Positions 24,800 through 33,617 of a stretch of DNA of 64,000 nucleotides are shown one piece after another. Source of the DNA: an uncultured bacterium (GTDB lineage Bacteria > Elusimicrobiota > Elusimicrobia > Elusimicrobiales > Elusimicrobiaceae). Made by a program: the position numbers and the translations under genes. Position 1 is the first letter of the stretch; each line of letters opens with the position of its first letter. Where the stretch lies: the NCBI GenBank assembly GCA_949296525.1, contig CASFOP010000009.1, positions 1-64,000 of the forward strand. The letters run 5' to 3'. Below the pieces are notes generated by a model that made no database searches, was not told where the DNA came from, and saw only the letters and a program-made list of their open reading frames with translations.

Positions 24800-25855
24800 A
24801 TGACTAAATCCGGCCGTAAAACCAAAACCGCAGTAAAAACTTCCACCTTTGATTTTGACGCTTATCTCAAAGACCGCGCCAAACTGGTGGAGAAACACCT
24901 TTCCAAATTTATAGACAAAATCCCCAATGCACCCAGAATTTTAACCGACGCCATGGACTATTCCCTCCAGGCCGGCGGCAAACGTGTGCGGCCGGTGCTG
25001 GTTATCGCGGCGGCCGAAGCCTTCGGCAAAAAAGCCTCCGACGTACTGCCCGCCGCCTGCGCACTGGAAATGCTGCACACCTATTCATTAATTCACGATG
25101 ATTTGCCCAGCATGGACAACGACGACCTGCGCCGCGGTAAACCCACCAACCACAAAATTTTCGGCGAAGACCTGGCCCTGCTGGCCGGAGATGCCCTGCT
25201 GACGTATGTGTTTGAAGTGTTTGCCCAGAACGGCAAAATAAAATCCGTCGGTGCGGCCAATACGCTAAACGCTTTGCAGAATTTTGCGCACCGCGCCGGA
25301 GCCTCCGGCATGGTGGGCGGCCAAACCGCCGACGTATATGCCGAAGGCATGGGCACGCATGACGCGGCCAGCCTACGCGCGGAAAAAATTAAAAAGGCTT
25401 CCAAAAAACTTGCGGACAAGAGCCTGCATTATTTCCTCTTGCCTTCCTCAGTCAAAGAAACCACGCCAGAAAATGTATTGCTCTACATCCACGCCAATAA
25501 AACCGGCGCGCTTATCCGCGCCAGCGTGGAAACCGGCGCGCTGCTGGCCGGAGCGCAGGGAGCGGATTTAAAACATATTCAGAAATATGCCGACTGCATC
25601 GGCCTGGTGTTCCAAATCGTGGACGATATTTTGGACGTTACCGCCACGGCCAAGCAACTGGGCAAATCCAACAGCGACGCGCAAAACGGCAAACTAACCT
25701 TTGTCAGCCTGTTCGGGCTGGAAGGCAGCCGCAAACACGCACAACTGCTTATCGCCAGAGCCCAAAAAGCGCTGGACAGCCTCAAAAACGTCAAACGCAA
25801 AAACCTGGCCCCGCTGTATGGCATGGCCGAATTTTTCAAAAACCGCACTTATTAA
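24800..25855 (+). CDS. ispA: Polyprenyl diphosphate synthase (FPP/GGPP type)
   Basis: A 351-residue trans-prenyltransferase that condenses IPP with allylic diphosphates. Seen: QAGGKRVRPVL, the first Asp-rich motif DDLPSMD (100-106, short-chain type with a four-residue insert), NHKIFGEDLALLAGDAL, GGQTADVYAEG, KTGALIRASVETGAL, and the second motif DDILDVT. It is longer than typical FPP synthase, partly from a Lys-rich insertion around residues 190-220. I chose the ATG at 24800, with AGAGGTG upstream. It is followed after nine bases by dxs, giving an isoprenoid operon. Exact product length is uncertain. Confidence 0.9.
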   Translation: MTKSGRKTKTAVKTSTFDFDAYLKDRAKLVEKHLSKFIDKIPNAPRILTDAMDYSLQAGGKRVRPVLVIAAAEAFGKKASDVLPAACALEMLHTYSLIHDDLPSMDNDDLRRGKPTNHKIFGEDLALLAGDALLTYVFEVFAQNGKIKSVGAANTLNALQNFAHRAGASGMVGGQTADVYAEGMGTHDAASLRAEKIKKASKKLADKSLHYFLLPSSVKETTPENVLLYIHANKTGALIRASVETGALLAGAQGADLKHIQKYADCIGLVFQIVDDILDVTATAKQLGKSNSDAQNGKLTFVSLFGLEGSRKHAQLLIARAQKALDSLKNVKRKNLAPLYGMAEFFKNRTY

Positions 25856-25864
25856 GGAGTCCGC

Positions 25865-27736
25865 ATGAAAGTACTGCCCACCGTCAAAACCCCCGCCGAT
25901 TTACGCAACATTAAGCGCGAACTGCTGCCGCAGCTGTGCCAGGAAATCCGCGAGGAAATCATCAAAACCACCAGCAAAAACGGCGGCCACCTGGGCTCCA
26001 GCCTGGGCGCGGTGGAAATGATTACCGCCCTGCATTATGTGTTTAACACCCCCAAAGACAAACTGGTTTTTGACACCGGGCACCAGACTTACGCGCATAA
26101 ACTGCTGACGGGACGCCAGGGCAAATTTCACACCATACGCACCAAAGGGGGATTAAGCGGGTTTCCCAAAAGAAGTGAAAGCAAATATGATGAATTTGGC
26201 GTCGGGCACGCCAGCACGGCCCTGTCGGCCGCGCTGGGCATGGCTATCGCGCGCGACCAAAAAGGCAGCAAAGAAAAAGTGGTGGCCGTGGTGGCCGACG
26301 GCGCACTGACCGGCGGCATGGCCTATGAAGCCATGCAGAACGCGGGCCTGCTGGCTACGGACATGCTGGTGATATTAAACGACAACCAGATGTTTATTTC
26401 CAAACGCGTGGGCGCGCTGGGGCAGTTCTTAACCAAACTGCTGACCAAAAAATATGTACAGCTGGCCGAGGAAAAAGCCACCAATTTTTTGAAACGCTTT
26501 GACGAAGTAGGCAACAACGCCGCCAAGCTGGCCAAGCGCGCACGCTCCATTTTATTCCCGGGTACGATTTTTGAAGAAATGGGCTTCCGCTATTTCGGCC
26601 CCGTCAACGGCAACGACATCAACGCCATGATTGACGTACTGGAAAGCGTCAAAGACGTCAAAGGCCCCGTCCTGCTGCATGTGGTAACCAAAAAAGGCAA
26701 GGGCTATGCCCCCGCCGAAGAAAAACCCACCAAGTTCCACGGGGTGGGCATGTTTGACGCAGACACCGGCGACACCATCGGCAAAAGCGACCGCATCACC
26801 TTTACCAAAGCCTTTTCCGACGCGATGATTAAGCTGGCCAAAGCCGACAAAAAAATCAACGCCATCACTGCCGCCATGCCCGAGGGTACGGGGCTGGACG
26901 AATTCCGCCATACCTTCCCGCGGCGGTTCTTTGACGTGGGTATTGCCGAGGAACACGCAGCCACCTTTGCCGCCGGTATGGCAGCCGAAGGATTAAAACC
27001 CGTCGTGGCGGTCTATTCCTCTTTTGCACAGCGCTGTTACGACCAAATCGTGCATGACGTGGCGCTGCAGGATTTGCCCGTCGTGTTCGCGCTGGACCGC
27101 GCCGGCCTGGTGGGCGAAGACGGCCCCACGCACCACGGAGTATTTGATTTAAGTTTTCTGCGCAGCACGCCGCACCTGATTATCGCCGCGCCGGCGGACG
27201 AAAACGAGCTGGGGCACATGCTCAAAACCGGGCTGGACAGCGGCAAGCCTTTTGTCCTGCGCTACCCGCGCGGAGCCGGCTTTAATGTGCCCGTGGACAA
27301 AGAACTCAAATTCCTGCCCGTCGGCAAAGGCGTATGGCTTAAAAAAGGAAAAGATGTAACCATTGTAGCCATCGGCAACCGCGTACATCCCGCGCTGGAA
27401 GCAGCGGAACTTTTGAAAGAAAAAGGATTGGACGCGGGCGTAATTAACGCACGCTTTGTCAAACCGCTGGACACGGAGATTTTAGATGAGGCCCTGAAAG
27501 TGTCCCCCCGCCTGATTACCGTAGAGGATAACGCGCTTTGCGGCGGGTTCGGCTCGGCGGTGGCCGAGTATCTGACGGGGCAGGACAAGCCCTTTCACCT
27601 GCTACGCCTGGGGCTGCCCGACGAATTTGTGGAACACGGCAAAGTCAGCCAACTGTTTGAACAGCTTGGGCTGACGGCACAAAAAATGGCTGAAAAAATC
27701 CTGGACTGGAGCAACGCTCATGAAAAAAAATCCTAA
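25865..27736 (+). CDS. dxs: 1-deoxy-D-xylulose-5-phosphate synthase
   Basis: A 623-residue thiamine-diphosphate enzyme, the first step of the MEP isoprenoid pathway (pyruvate + glyceraldehyde 3-phosphate). Motifs: GGHLGSSLGAVEM, FDTGHQTYAHKLLTGR, FGVGHASTALSAALG, VVADGALTGGMAYEAMQNAG, NDNQMFIS, DVGIAEEHAATFAAGMA, DRAGLVGEDGPTHHGVFDLSFLR, RYPRGAG. AAGGAG precedes the ATG. The cofactor GDG reads ADG here. The 3' end overlaps the LOG-family gene by 17 bases. Confidence 0.95.
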   Translation: MKVLPTVKTPADLRNIKRELLPQLCQEIREEIIKTTSKNGGHLGSSLGAVEMITALHYVFNTPKDKLVFDTGHQTYAHKLLTGRQGKFHTIRTKGGLSGFPKRSESKYDEFGVGHASTALSAALGMAIARDQKGSKEKVVAVVADGALTGGMAYEAMQNAGLLATDMLVILNDNQMFISKRVGALGQFLTKLLTKKYVQLAEEKATNFLKRFDEVGNNAAKLAKRARSILFPGTIFEEMGFRYFGPVNGNDINAMIDVLESVKDVKGPVLLHVVTKKGKGYAPAEEKPTKFHGVGMFDADTGDTIGKSDRITFTKAFSDAMIKLAKADKKINAITAAMPEGTGLDEFRHTFPRRFFDVGIAEEHAATFAAGMAAEGLKPVVAVYSSFAQRCYDQIVHDVALQDLPVVFALDRAGLVGEDGPTHHGVFDLSFLRSTPHLIIAAPADENELGHMLKTGLDSGKPFVLRYPRGAGFNVPVDKELKFLPVGKGVWLKKGKDVTIVAIGNRVHPALEAAELLKEKGLDAGVINARFVKPLDTEILDEALKVSPRLITVEDNALCGGFGSAVAEYLTGQDKPFHLLRLGLPDEFVEHGKVSQLFEQLGLTAQKMAEKILDWSNAHEKKS

Positions 27737-28550
27737 AAAACAACGCATTGCCAGTATTGAACACGAAAGCTCTTATATCCGCGCTTACGAAGACATTGAA
27801 CTGTTAAATAAGCCGGTCATGCGCCCCGTACGCATTGAACTGGAAGTCATGAAGCCGGAGCTGTATTTGCAAAAGTTAGACATTACCCAAACGATCGTTT
27901 GTTTCGGTTCCGCGCGCGTACGCCCTGAAAAAGAAGCCAAAGCGTTGGTGGCCCAGGCCAAAAAAGAACTGGCCAAAAACCCCAAAAGCAAAAAACTGCA
28001 GGAACGCTTAAGCGAGGCCGAAGGGCTGCTTTCCCTGTCCAAATATTATGAAGTGGGCCGCGAATTTGCCAAACTGGTCGTTAAAAAAGCCAAAAACCGT
28101 TTTGCCGTGGTGACGGGCGGCGGCCCGGGCCTGATGGAAGCGGCCAACCGCGGCGCGTTTGAAAACGGCGGCCGCAGCGTGGGCTTTAACATCACCCTGC
28201 CGCATGAACAGCACCCCAATCCGTACATCACCAAAAACCTAGCTTTCCTGTTCCACTACTTTGCCATTCGCAAACTGCATTTGGTCATGCGCTCTCGTGC
28301 GTTTGTGGTATTGCCGGGCGGATACGGGACTTTTGACGAGCTGTTTGAAATTTTGACGCTGGTCAAAACAGGCAAAAAAGAAGATATCCCCATTATTCTG
28401 GTGGGCAAGGAATTTTGGAACTCCGTAGTTAACTTCAATGCCCTGGCTTCTTACGGCGTGATTGACAATGACGAAGCCCGCACCTGCCACATCGTAGATA
28501 CGGCGCAGGAAGCGTGGGATATTATCGCCAAATTCTACAAAATCAAATAA
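27720..28550 (+). CDS. LOG family nucleotide phosphoribohydrolase-like protein
   Basis: A 276-residue Rossmann-fold protein of the LOG/TIGR00730 family. The signatures GGGPGLMEAANRGA (133-146) and PGGYGTFDELFE (199-210) are intact; in characterised members the Arg and Glu of these motifs remove the base from nucleoside monophosphates. A basic N-terminal segment and a Lys-rich helical insertion (75-110) precede the second half of the domain. It overlaps dxs by 17 bases and is followed by a strong terminator, so it ends the isoprenoid operon. Older annotations as lysine decarboxylase would be wrong. Confidence 0.88.
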   Translation: MKKNPKKQRIASIEHESSYIRAYEDIELLNKPVMRPVRIELEVMKPELYLQKLDITQTIVCFGSARVRPEKEAKALVAQAKKELAKNPKSKKLQERLSEAEGLLSLSKYYEVGREFAKLVVKKAKNRFAVVTGGGPGLMEAANRGAFENGGRSVGFNITLPHEQHPNPYITKNLAFLFHYFAIRKLHLVMRSRAFVVLPGGYGTFDELFEILTLVKTGKKEDIPIILVGKEFWNSVVNFNALASYGVIDNDEARTCHIVDTAQEAWDIIAKFYKIK

Positions 28551-28600
28551 TATCCTGTTGCCCGGACTTACGTTCGGGGCCTATGTAAGAGGTATTTATT

Positions 28601-28630
28601 AAAGCTCCGTCCTAAAGGGCGGAGCTTTTG
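28601..28630 (+). terminator. Terminator of the ispA-dxs-LOG operon
   Basis: The stem AAGCTCCG/CGGAGCTT with a ten-base loop is followed by TTTGT on the + strand, and it has an A run on the other side, so it may also end the minus-strand unit at 28654. Confidence 0.75.
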
Positions 28631-28653
28631 TATGTTGTCCAGAAAAAAGAAAC

Positions 28654-29130
28654 TCACGCGGAGCCGTCCGGTTTTGCCGCATTCCCGGTTTCTTTCTTTT
28701 TCCTCGGCGCGGGCAATAACATAAACATCCAGCAGCTTTTGAGCAGCTCCAAAGTCAAACAAGCCGACATAAACACATATTTATATATGCCTATTTCATC
28801 TACGGTAAAACCGCCATTGGCCAAAAACACAAAATATCCGATGACGCGCAGCAACGGTACAAAAGTAAAATCCCCGCTGGTTAAAAAAGCCATCAATGCC
28901 TGCAAAACGGACAGCACGCACACCATGCGCTCTTTTAACAAAAGAAAAACCGTCTGGCCGGCATATAGTATCCAAAAGCCGGCATGCAAACGCCATAAAA
29001 TGCCCCCGTATTGCATATCCCGGATCAGGAAAACCGTATTTAAAAAAAGGCCGTACAAGCAAAATATCCACACTGCCTGTAAACGGAAATCAAGTCCCGC
29101 AAAACGCCGCCAAAGACCGCGTATTTTCAT
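28654..29130 (-). CDS. Small integral membrane protein, unknown
   Basis: A 158-residue protein with four hydrophobic helices (about residues 17-38, 48-64, 68-88 and 90-132) and a short basic tail. No family recognised. Its ATG overlaps the stop of ddl (ATGA), so it is co-translated with D-Ala-D-Ala ligase; a cell-wall link is possible but only from position. Confidence 0.65.
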   Translation of the reverse strand: MKIRGLWRRFAGLDFRLQAVWIFCLYGLFLNTVFLIRDMQYGGILWRLHAGFWILYAGQTVFLLLKERMVCVLSVLQALMAFLTSGDFTFVPLLRVIGYFVFLANGGFTVDEIGIYKYVFMSACLTLELLKSCWMFMLLPAPRKKKETGNAAKPDGSA

Positions 29131-30209
29131 CCGGCACGCTCCAGGGACAGGCCGCGGCGGCGTTCACGCGCGCGCAGGGCTATTTCTATCAGCCTGTCCA
29201 AAACTTGCGGATAGGGTACGCCGGACGCTTCAAACAGTTGCGGATATAGGCTCGTTTCCGACAGGCCGGGCAGGGTATTCATTTCCGAAAACCAGACAGC
29301 CCCGTCCTGCCCCACCAAAAAATCCGCCCGCGCCAGGCCGCTGCCGCGCAAAGCCCTAAAAATGATTTCGCTGAAACGGCGGATGTCTTTTTGCATTTGA
29401 TCAGGCAAATCCGCCGGCACGCGGGTTTCACAACCACCCTGGGTGATATATTTGGCCTGGTAATCAAAAAAACCGCCGGAGGGGTTTTTCAGCTCCCCGC
29501 ACAAAGAGGAACGCAGATTTTCCCCCTCTCCCAACAGCCCGCAAAACACTTCACGCGGTTTTTCCACCCCCTTTTCCACCAAGGCGTCCGTATCAAAACG
29601 CAGGGCAAACGCCACCGCCTGATGCAATGTTTTGGCGGAAAGCACTTTTGTCACGCCGACCGAAGAGCCCAGCCGCACGGGCTTTACAAAAACGGGATAT
29701 CCCGTCTGCGCGGCCCAGGCTTCCAGGGCCGTTTTATCATAAGCAACGCCGCGGGAAATTTTTTGATACGGCAAAACGGGGATTCCTTCTTCCCTGGCCA
29801 AGACTTTGGCCACCTCTTTGTCCATGGCCATGGCCGAGGCCGCCACACCGCAGCCCACATAAGCGGCATCCATCATTTCCAGCAGGCCCTGCACGGTGCC
29901 GTCCTCCCCATTGGTTCCATGTAAAACGGGGAAATAAACATCCGGTTTTAAAAAAATATTTTTTGAGGGAATAAACAAACCTCCCTGCGGCAAAATTACC
30001 GGGGAAATCGGCTCGTCTTCCGGCCCGCGCGTGGAACACTGTTTCTGCAAAAACCAATACCCTTCTTTGCTGATAAACAACGGAATTACCTGATATTTTC
30101 CACTTGCCTGCAGTAAGCGGCAAACGGTTTGCGCACTGTGCACGGATACTTCATGTTCAGTGGATTTTCCGCCGTATAATACGGCCACCTTTTTCTGTTC
30201 TGTCATCAT
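29127..30209 (-). CDS. ddl: D-alanine--D-alanine ligase
   Basis: A 360-residue ATP-grasp ligase making the D-Ala-D-Ala dipeptide for peptidoglycan. Motifs: VLYGGKSTEHEVSVHSA, VFPVLHGTNGEDGTVQGLLE, GVAASAMAMDKEVAK, VFVKPVRLGSSVGVTKV and the C-terminal WFSEMNTLPGLSETSLYPQL. Two adjacent ATGs (30209 and 30206) follow AGGG; ten further upstream codons lie over the terminator hairpin and are unlikely. A terminator-like hairpin separates it from the coiled-coil gene. Confidence 0.94.
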   Translation of the reverse strand: MMTEQKKVAVLYGGKSTEHEVSVHSAQTVCRLLQASGKYQVIPLFISKEGYWFLQKQCSTRGPEDEPISPVILPQGGLFIPSKNIFLKPDVYFPVLHGTNGEDGTVQGLLEMMDAAYVGCGVAASAMAMDKEVAKVLAREEGIPVLPYQKISRGVAYDKTALEAWAAQTGYPVFVKPVRLGSSVGVTKVLSAKTLHQAVAFALRFDTDALVEKGVEKPREVFCGLLGEGENLRSSLCGELKNPSGGFFDYQAKYITQGGCETRVPADLPDQMQKDIRRFSEIIFRALRGSGLARADFLVGQDGAVWFSEMNTLPGLSETSLYPQLFEASGVPYPQVLDRLIEIALRARERRRGLSLERAG

Positions 30210-30220
30210 AATTACCCTGT

Positions 30221-30246
30221 GAAAAAGCCTGACTTTCATCAGGCTT
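30221..30246 (-). terminator. Hairpin between coiled-coil gene and ddl
   Basis: AAGCCTGA/TCAGGCTT arms around six bases, followed by TTTTT on the minus strand... the order on that strand is: ddl leader lies just downstream of it. It therefore sits between the ddl start and the end of whichever transcript enters from the right. Since the coiled-coil gene (30262-32328) ends just before it, this is most simply the terminator of that gene. Confidence 0.7.
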
Positions 30247-30261
30247 AAGAAAGAGAATGGA

Positions 30262-32328
30262 TTATTTATCTTCCCGGAAAATAGACCATTTCATTCGCCC
30301 GATAAAACTGTCTGTCTTTTCCAAAAAATCTTCCCCGTTATACAATTCTTCCTGCGGGACAGGATCGGCCACCCGGATTTCGGGCAAATCCGCCTCCGTC
30401 AGAACGGGAACTTTTTTGGCATTTTGCATTTCCACGGGAGCAGCCTGCGGTTCCGGCTGTGCAAGATGGGGTTCCGTCCGGGACGGCGCACGCACGGGTG
30501 CGGCGGGACGGCGCAGCGGATGCAACGCCTGGGCTGTCGTGGGGGCCGGCCTGGCAGGGACTGTGTCTGCCGGCGCAGCAGCCGAAACGGCCGGTTTAGG
30601 CTCAACCGGCACAGCCGCAGCAGCAGACATATGCGAAGCCCGGCTGCGACGCAATTCATTATTTTCCTCAGTCAAAACCGTAATTTTTTGTTTCAGCCGG
30701 GCAATTACTTCATCATTTTGTTCAATTTTGCCCAGCAAGACTTTAAAATTATCTTCCAGTGTTTGTTTTTCCGCGCTCATGGACAACAATGCAGCCTGCG
30801 CCTGGGTCAAACGTTCGGAAAGTTCTTCGTGTTCCTGCTGCAGCCGCTGCATACGCTGCGTTAAGGCAGACAAACGGTCCTGGTTTGTTTTATCATTTTG
30901 ATCGCGCAGCTGGGCCATGGCCGTGCGCAACTCTTCCAGTTCGCGGGTTTTGGCCTCATACTGCAGGGCCAACTGTTCACGTTCTTCGCTTGCCTGATGC
31001 AATTTCAAATTTTCGGCTTTCAGGGATTCTATTTCTTCCACCTGTTTTACGCAGGTGTCCGAGATTTCCCGCAACTGGGTCTCCAAAGTGGAAACTTTAT
31101 TCTGATACTGGCGTTTAATGGAAATAATACGCCCTTCAAAATCAAAAGTTTTAAAACGTTCTTCCGCCGCCGTCAGCGCATCGCGCAGGGACAGGATTTC
31201 CTTCGCCTGCGACGCTGATTTGCGCAAAGCCTCCAGCTTTTCCTGCTGGGCCCGTTTGATTTCCCGGTCCAGCGCCACATTGACGGCTTTGAGCTGGGAA
31301 GCCTTTTGCTGCAGGCTGGAAATAATGCGGGCTTTTTCTTCCCGTTCCGTCCGCAGCTGCGTCATGGCGTGATTTTTTTCATCGCGCAGCAGGCCCAGGT
31401 CAAATTGTATCTTGTCTTTTTCCTGCAATGCCGCTTTCAAATCCGTTTCCGCTTTATCTTTTTGCGTATAGGCCGCTTTTAAATCGTTTTCGGCCTTTTC
31501 TTTTTGCACGCGCGCGGCGCTTAAATGGGCCAAAACCTCTTCTTTTTCCGTACGTGCATTTTTCAAATCCGCCTCTGCCCGGTCTTTCTGTCCGCGGACA
31601 ATATTTAAATCCTGCAATACCCGGCTGTTTTCTTCTTGTGCATTTTTTAAGTCTGTCAGCGCTTTGCGCTTTTCAATGCGTTCGGTTTCCAGCTGGAACT
31701 GCATGCGTTCCTTTTCACTGCGTGCCGACTGCAAATCCGCCATGGCGCGCAAACGGTGCTGGCGCTCTTCCCGCAGCTCTTCCCGGGCTTTTTCTTTTTC
31801 CGCACGCTCGGCGTTTAATTTATTTTGCTGCGCGGAGCGATAGGTTTCCGGCCGGTAATGCGTCATGGCCAAATATTGTTCCGAGGCAGTCGGCGCAGGA
31901 GGAGGAGAATCAAAACTGCGCGGGGACGAAGGAACACCGTCATAATTTCGCGCAGGCTGGGGCATGCGGGAAAGTTTTTCCACGCTTTCTTTTAAATTGG
32001 CAATGGTGGCCGTAATGTTGGCCATGAAATTATTTTCGCTTTTGCGGTTTTCTTCCGCATCGGCGCGATGACGGGCCAGCTCCCGCATAACGGCTTCGCT
32101 GACCGCGGAAGAGGTTTCAAATTTATCTTCCAGTTCGCGGATTTTTTCTTCTAACATTTCAAAGGAACGCTCATAATCCTGCTGTTTGCCATGCCCGGAA
32201 GGGCGGGGCTCCTGCTCGGAAGGAGAAGAGGTAAATGTATAATCGGCGGAAGACACATCCTGGCTGAACTTCTCCAGGAAACGCGTGATATCGGTCTGTC
32301 CGTCGGACTGGTTATTCTCAAGCGCCAT
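30262..32328 (-). CDS. Long coiled-coil protein, unknown
   Basis: A 688-residue protein. A short N-terminal part (GQTDITRFLEKFSQDV) precedes a coiled-coil of about 400 residues. Between about 190 and 330 it has a 14-residue repeat of the type QKDxAExDLKxAxxEK. A Pro/Ala-rich linker (about 555-625) leads to a conserved-looking end, EDFLEKTDSFIGRMKWSIF. No signal peptide or transmembrane helix, so probably cytoplasmic. The shape suggests a filament or scaffold protein; I cannot name a family. It lies 32 bases after folC and ends at a hairpin. GGCGGGA precedes the ATG. Confidence 0.75.
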   Translation of the reverse strand: MALENNQSDGQTDITRFLEKFSQDVSSADYTFTSSPSEQEPRPSGHGKQQDYERSFEMLEEKIRELEDKFETSSAVSEAVMRELARHRADAEENRKSENNFMANITATIANLKESVEKLSRMPQPARNYDGVPSSPRSFDSPPPAPTASEQYLAMTHYRPETYRSAQQNKLNAERAEKEKAREELREERQHRLRAMADLQSARSEKERMQFQLETERIEKRKALTDLKNAQEENSRVLQDLNIVRGQKDRAEADLKNARTEKEEVLAHLSAARVQKEKAENDLKAAYTQKDKAETDLKAALQEKDKIQFDLGLLRDEKNHAMTQLRTEREEKARIISSLQQKASQLKAVNVALDREIKRAQQEKLEALRKSASQAKEILSLRDALTAAEERFKTFDFEGRIISIKRQYQNKVSTLETQLREISDTCVKQVEEIESLKAENLKLHQASEEREQLALQYEAKTRELEELRTAMAQLRDQNDKTNQDRLSALTQRMQRLQQEHEELSERLTQAQAALLSMSAEKQTLEDNFKVLLGKIEQNDEVIARLKQKITVLTEENNELRRSRASHMSAAAAVPVEPKPAVSAAAPADTVPARPAPTTAQALHPLRRPAAPVRAPSRTEPHLAQPEPQAAPVEMQNAKKVPVLTEADLPEIRVADPVPQEELYNGEDFLEKTDSFIGRMKWSIFREDK

Positions 32329-32360
32329 GTTTTCCCGCCTAAAATATAGTATATTTTTAT

Positions 32361-33617
32361 TTAATCACAATCGGAAGGGCCTGTCAATCCCCTACGCGCG
32401 CGAAGATATGCCGCCAGGTAAAAAGACCCGGCTACGGCCACCGTACGGTACGCCCGTGCCGCGGCACGCAAAGCCCGCCCCGGTGAAGCAAAGAAAAAGG
32501 ATTTTTCCCCGCGCGGCACAACGGCACGCACTTCCTCCGGTGCAACCGCCCGCACAGACGGCGGACAGGTAATATACAGAGCTGAAAAATGCGGGGCCAG
32601 CACGCGCAGCATGCTCTTATAATCTTTATCGCGCATAAAACCGCAGACCAGCGCGGCATTTTTGCTCCACGGGCTGCGCGCAAAAAAATCCACAAACACA
32701 CGCACCGCCTGCGGGTTATGCGCCCCGTCAAAAATAAATCGGTTTTGTTGGCGGCGCAACACTTCAAAACGGCACGGGACGTATATGCGCGCAAAGGCTT
32801 TTTTCAGCGCACAGTCCGGCACACCCAAAAAACGGCATGCCCGATAGACCAGGCAGGCGTTTTGTACCTGTTTTTCCCCCAGGATATGCAAAGGCCAGAC
32901 GGTTTTCCCTTTCTGCAAGCGCATATATCCTTTGAACCAGTTTATGTCTCCCAGCGTAAATGGATCCCCCTCCCGCACGATAACAAGCGGCGCGGAAACG
33001 GCACGGGCCGCACGGCGTATTTCCGCCATGGGCGCACGCGGCAGAGGCGGACAAAAAACCGGCACACCGGATTTAATAATACCGGCCTTTTCGCGCGCAA
33101 TCTGCGCCAAGGTATGGCCTAATAAAGCGCAGTGATCCAGCCCAATGGAAGTAATCAGGCAAGCCGCGGGCAGACAGGCATTGGTAGGGTCTTTGCGCCC
33201 GCCCAGCCCCGTTTCCAACACGGCGTATTGCACTTGTTTTTGGGAGAAATACAGCAAAGCGGCGGCGGTCAGTATTTCAAAAAAGTTTAGTTTTTCTTTT
33301 TCCTGCGCCAGGACGGTCTGGCAGAGTTTGGCAAAAGCGGGTTTGGCAATCAGCCGCCCGTTTATGCGTATGCGCTCCGCAGGCGTAAACAAATGAGGCG
33401 ACACAAACAGCCCCGTTTTATATCCGGCGGCCTGCAACGCTTCGGCGCACAAATGGCACACACTGCCTTTGCCGTTGGTACCGGCCACATGTATCACACG
33501 GTAATCTAGGTGGGGATTGCCCAGCCGTTTAAGCAGACGTTTAAACCCCGCCGGTCCCGCGCCGCAGTCCGTGCCGGCGCGTCCGAGCAGGGTTTGGTAA
33601 ACGGCGTCAAAACTCAT
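32361..33617 (-). CDS. folC: Folylpolyglutamate / dihydrofolate synthase
   Basis: A 418-residue Mur-ligase-type enzyme that adds glutamate to folates. Motifs: HVAGTNGKGSVCHL (P-loop), SPHLFTPAERIRING, FFEILTAAALLYF, VLETGLGGRKDPTNA, ITSIGLDHCALLG, REKAGIIKSG and FDGAHNPQAVRVF. The start overlaps the end of murA by 11 bases, so translation is coupled. Whether it has both folate activities cannot be told from sequence. Confidence 0.93.
   Translation of the reverse strand: MSFDAVYQTLLGRAGTDCGAGPAGFKRLLKRLGNPHLDYRVIHVAGTNGKGSVCHLCAEALQAAGYKTGLFVSPHLFTPAERIRINGRLIAKPAFAKLCQTVLAQEKEKLNFFEILTAAALLYFSQKQVQYAVLETGLGGRKDPTNACLPAACLITSIGLDHCALLGHTLAQIAREKAGIIKSGVPVFCPPLPRAPMAEIRRAARAVSAPLVIVREGDPFTLGDINWFKGYMRLQKGKTVWPLHILGEKQVQNACLVYRACRFLGVPDCALKKAFARIYVPCRFEVLRRQQNRFIFDGAHNPQAVRVFVDFFARSPWSKNAALVCGFMRDKDYKSMLRVLAPHFSALYITCPPSVRAVAPEEVRAVVPRGEKSFFFASPGRALRAAARAYRTVAVAGSFYLAAYLRARRGLTGPSDCD

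Noticed and set aside
27720-28550. Lysine decarboxylase
   Set aside because: The GGGPGxMEA and PGGxGTxxE motifs place it in the LOG family instead.
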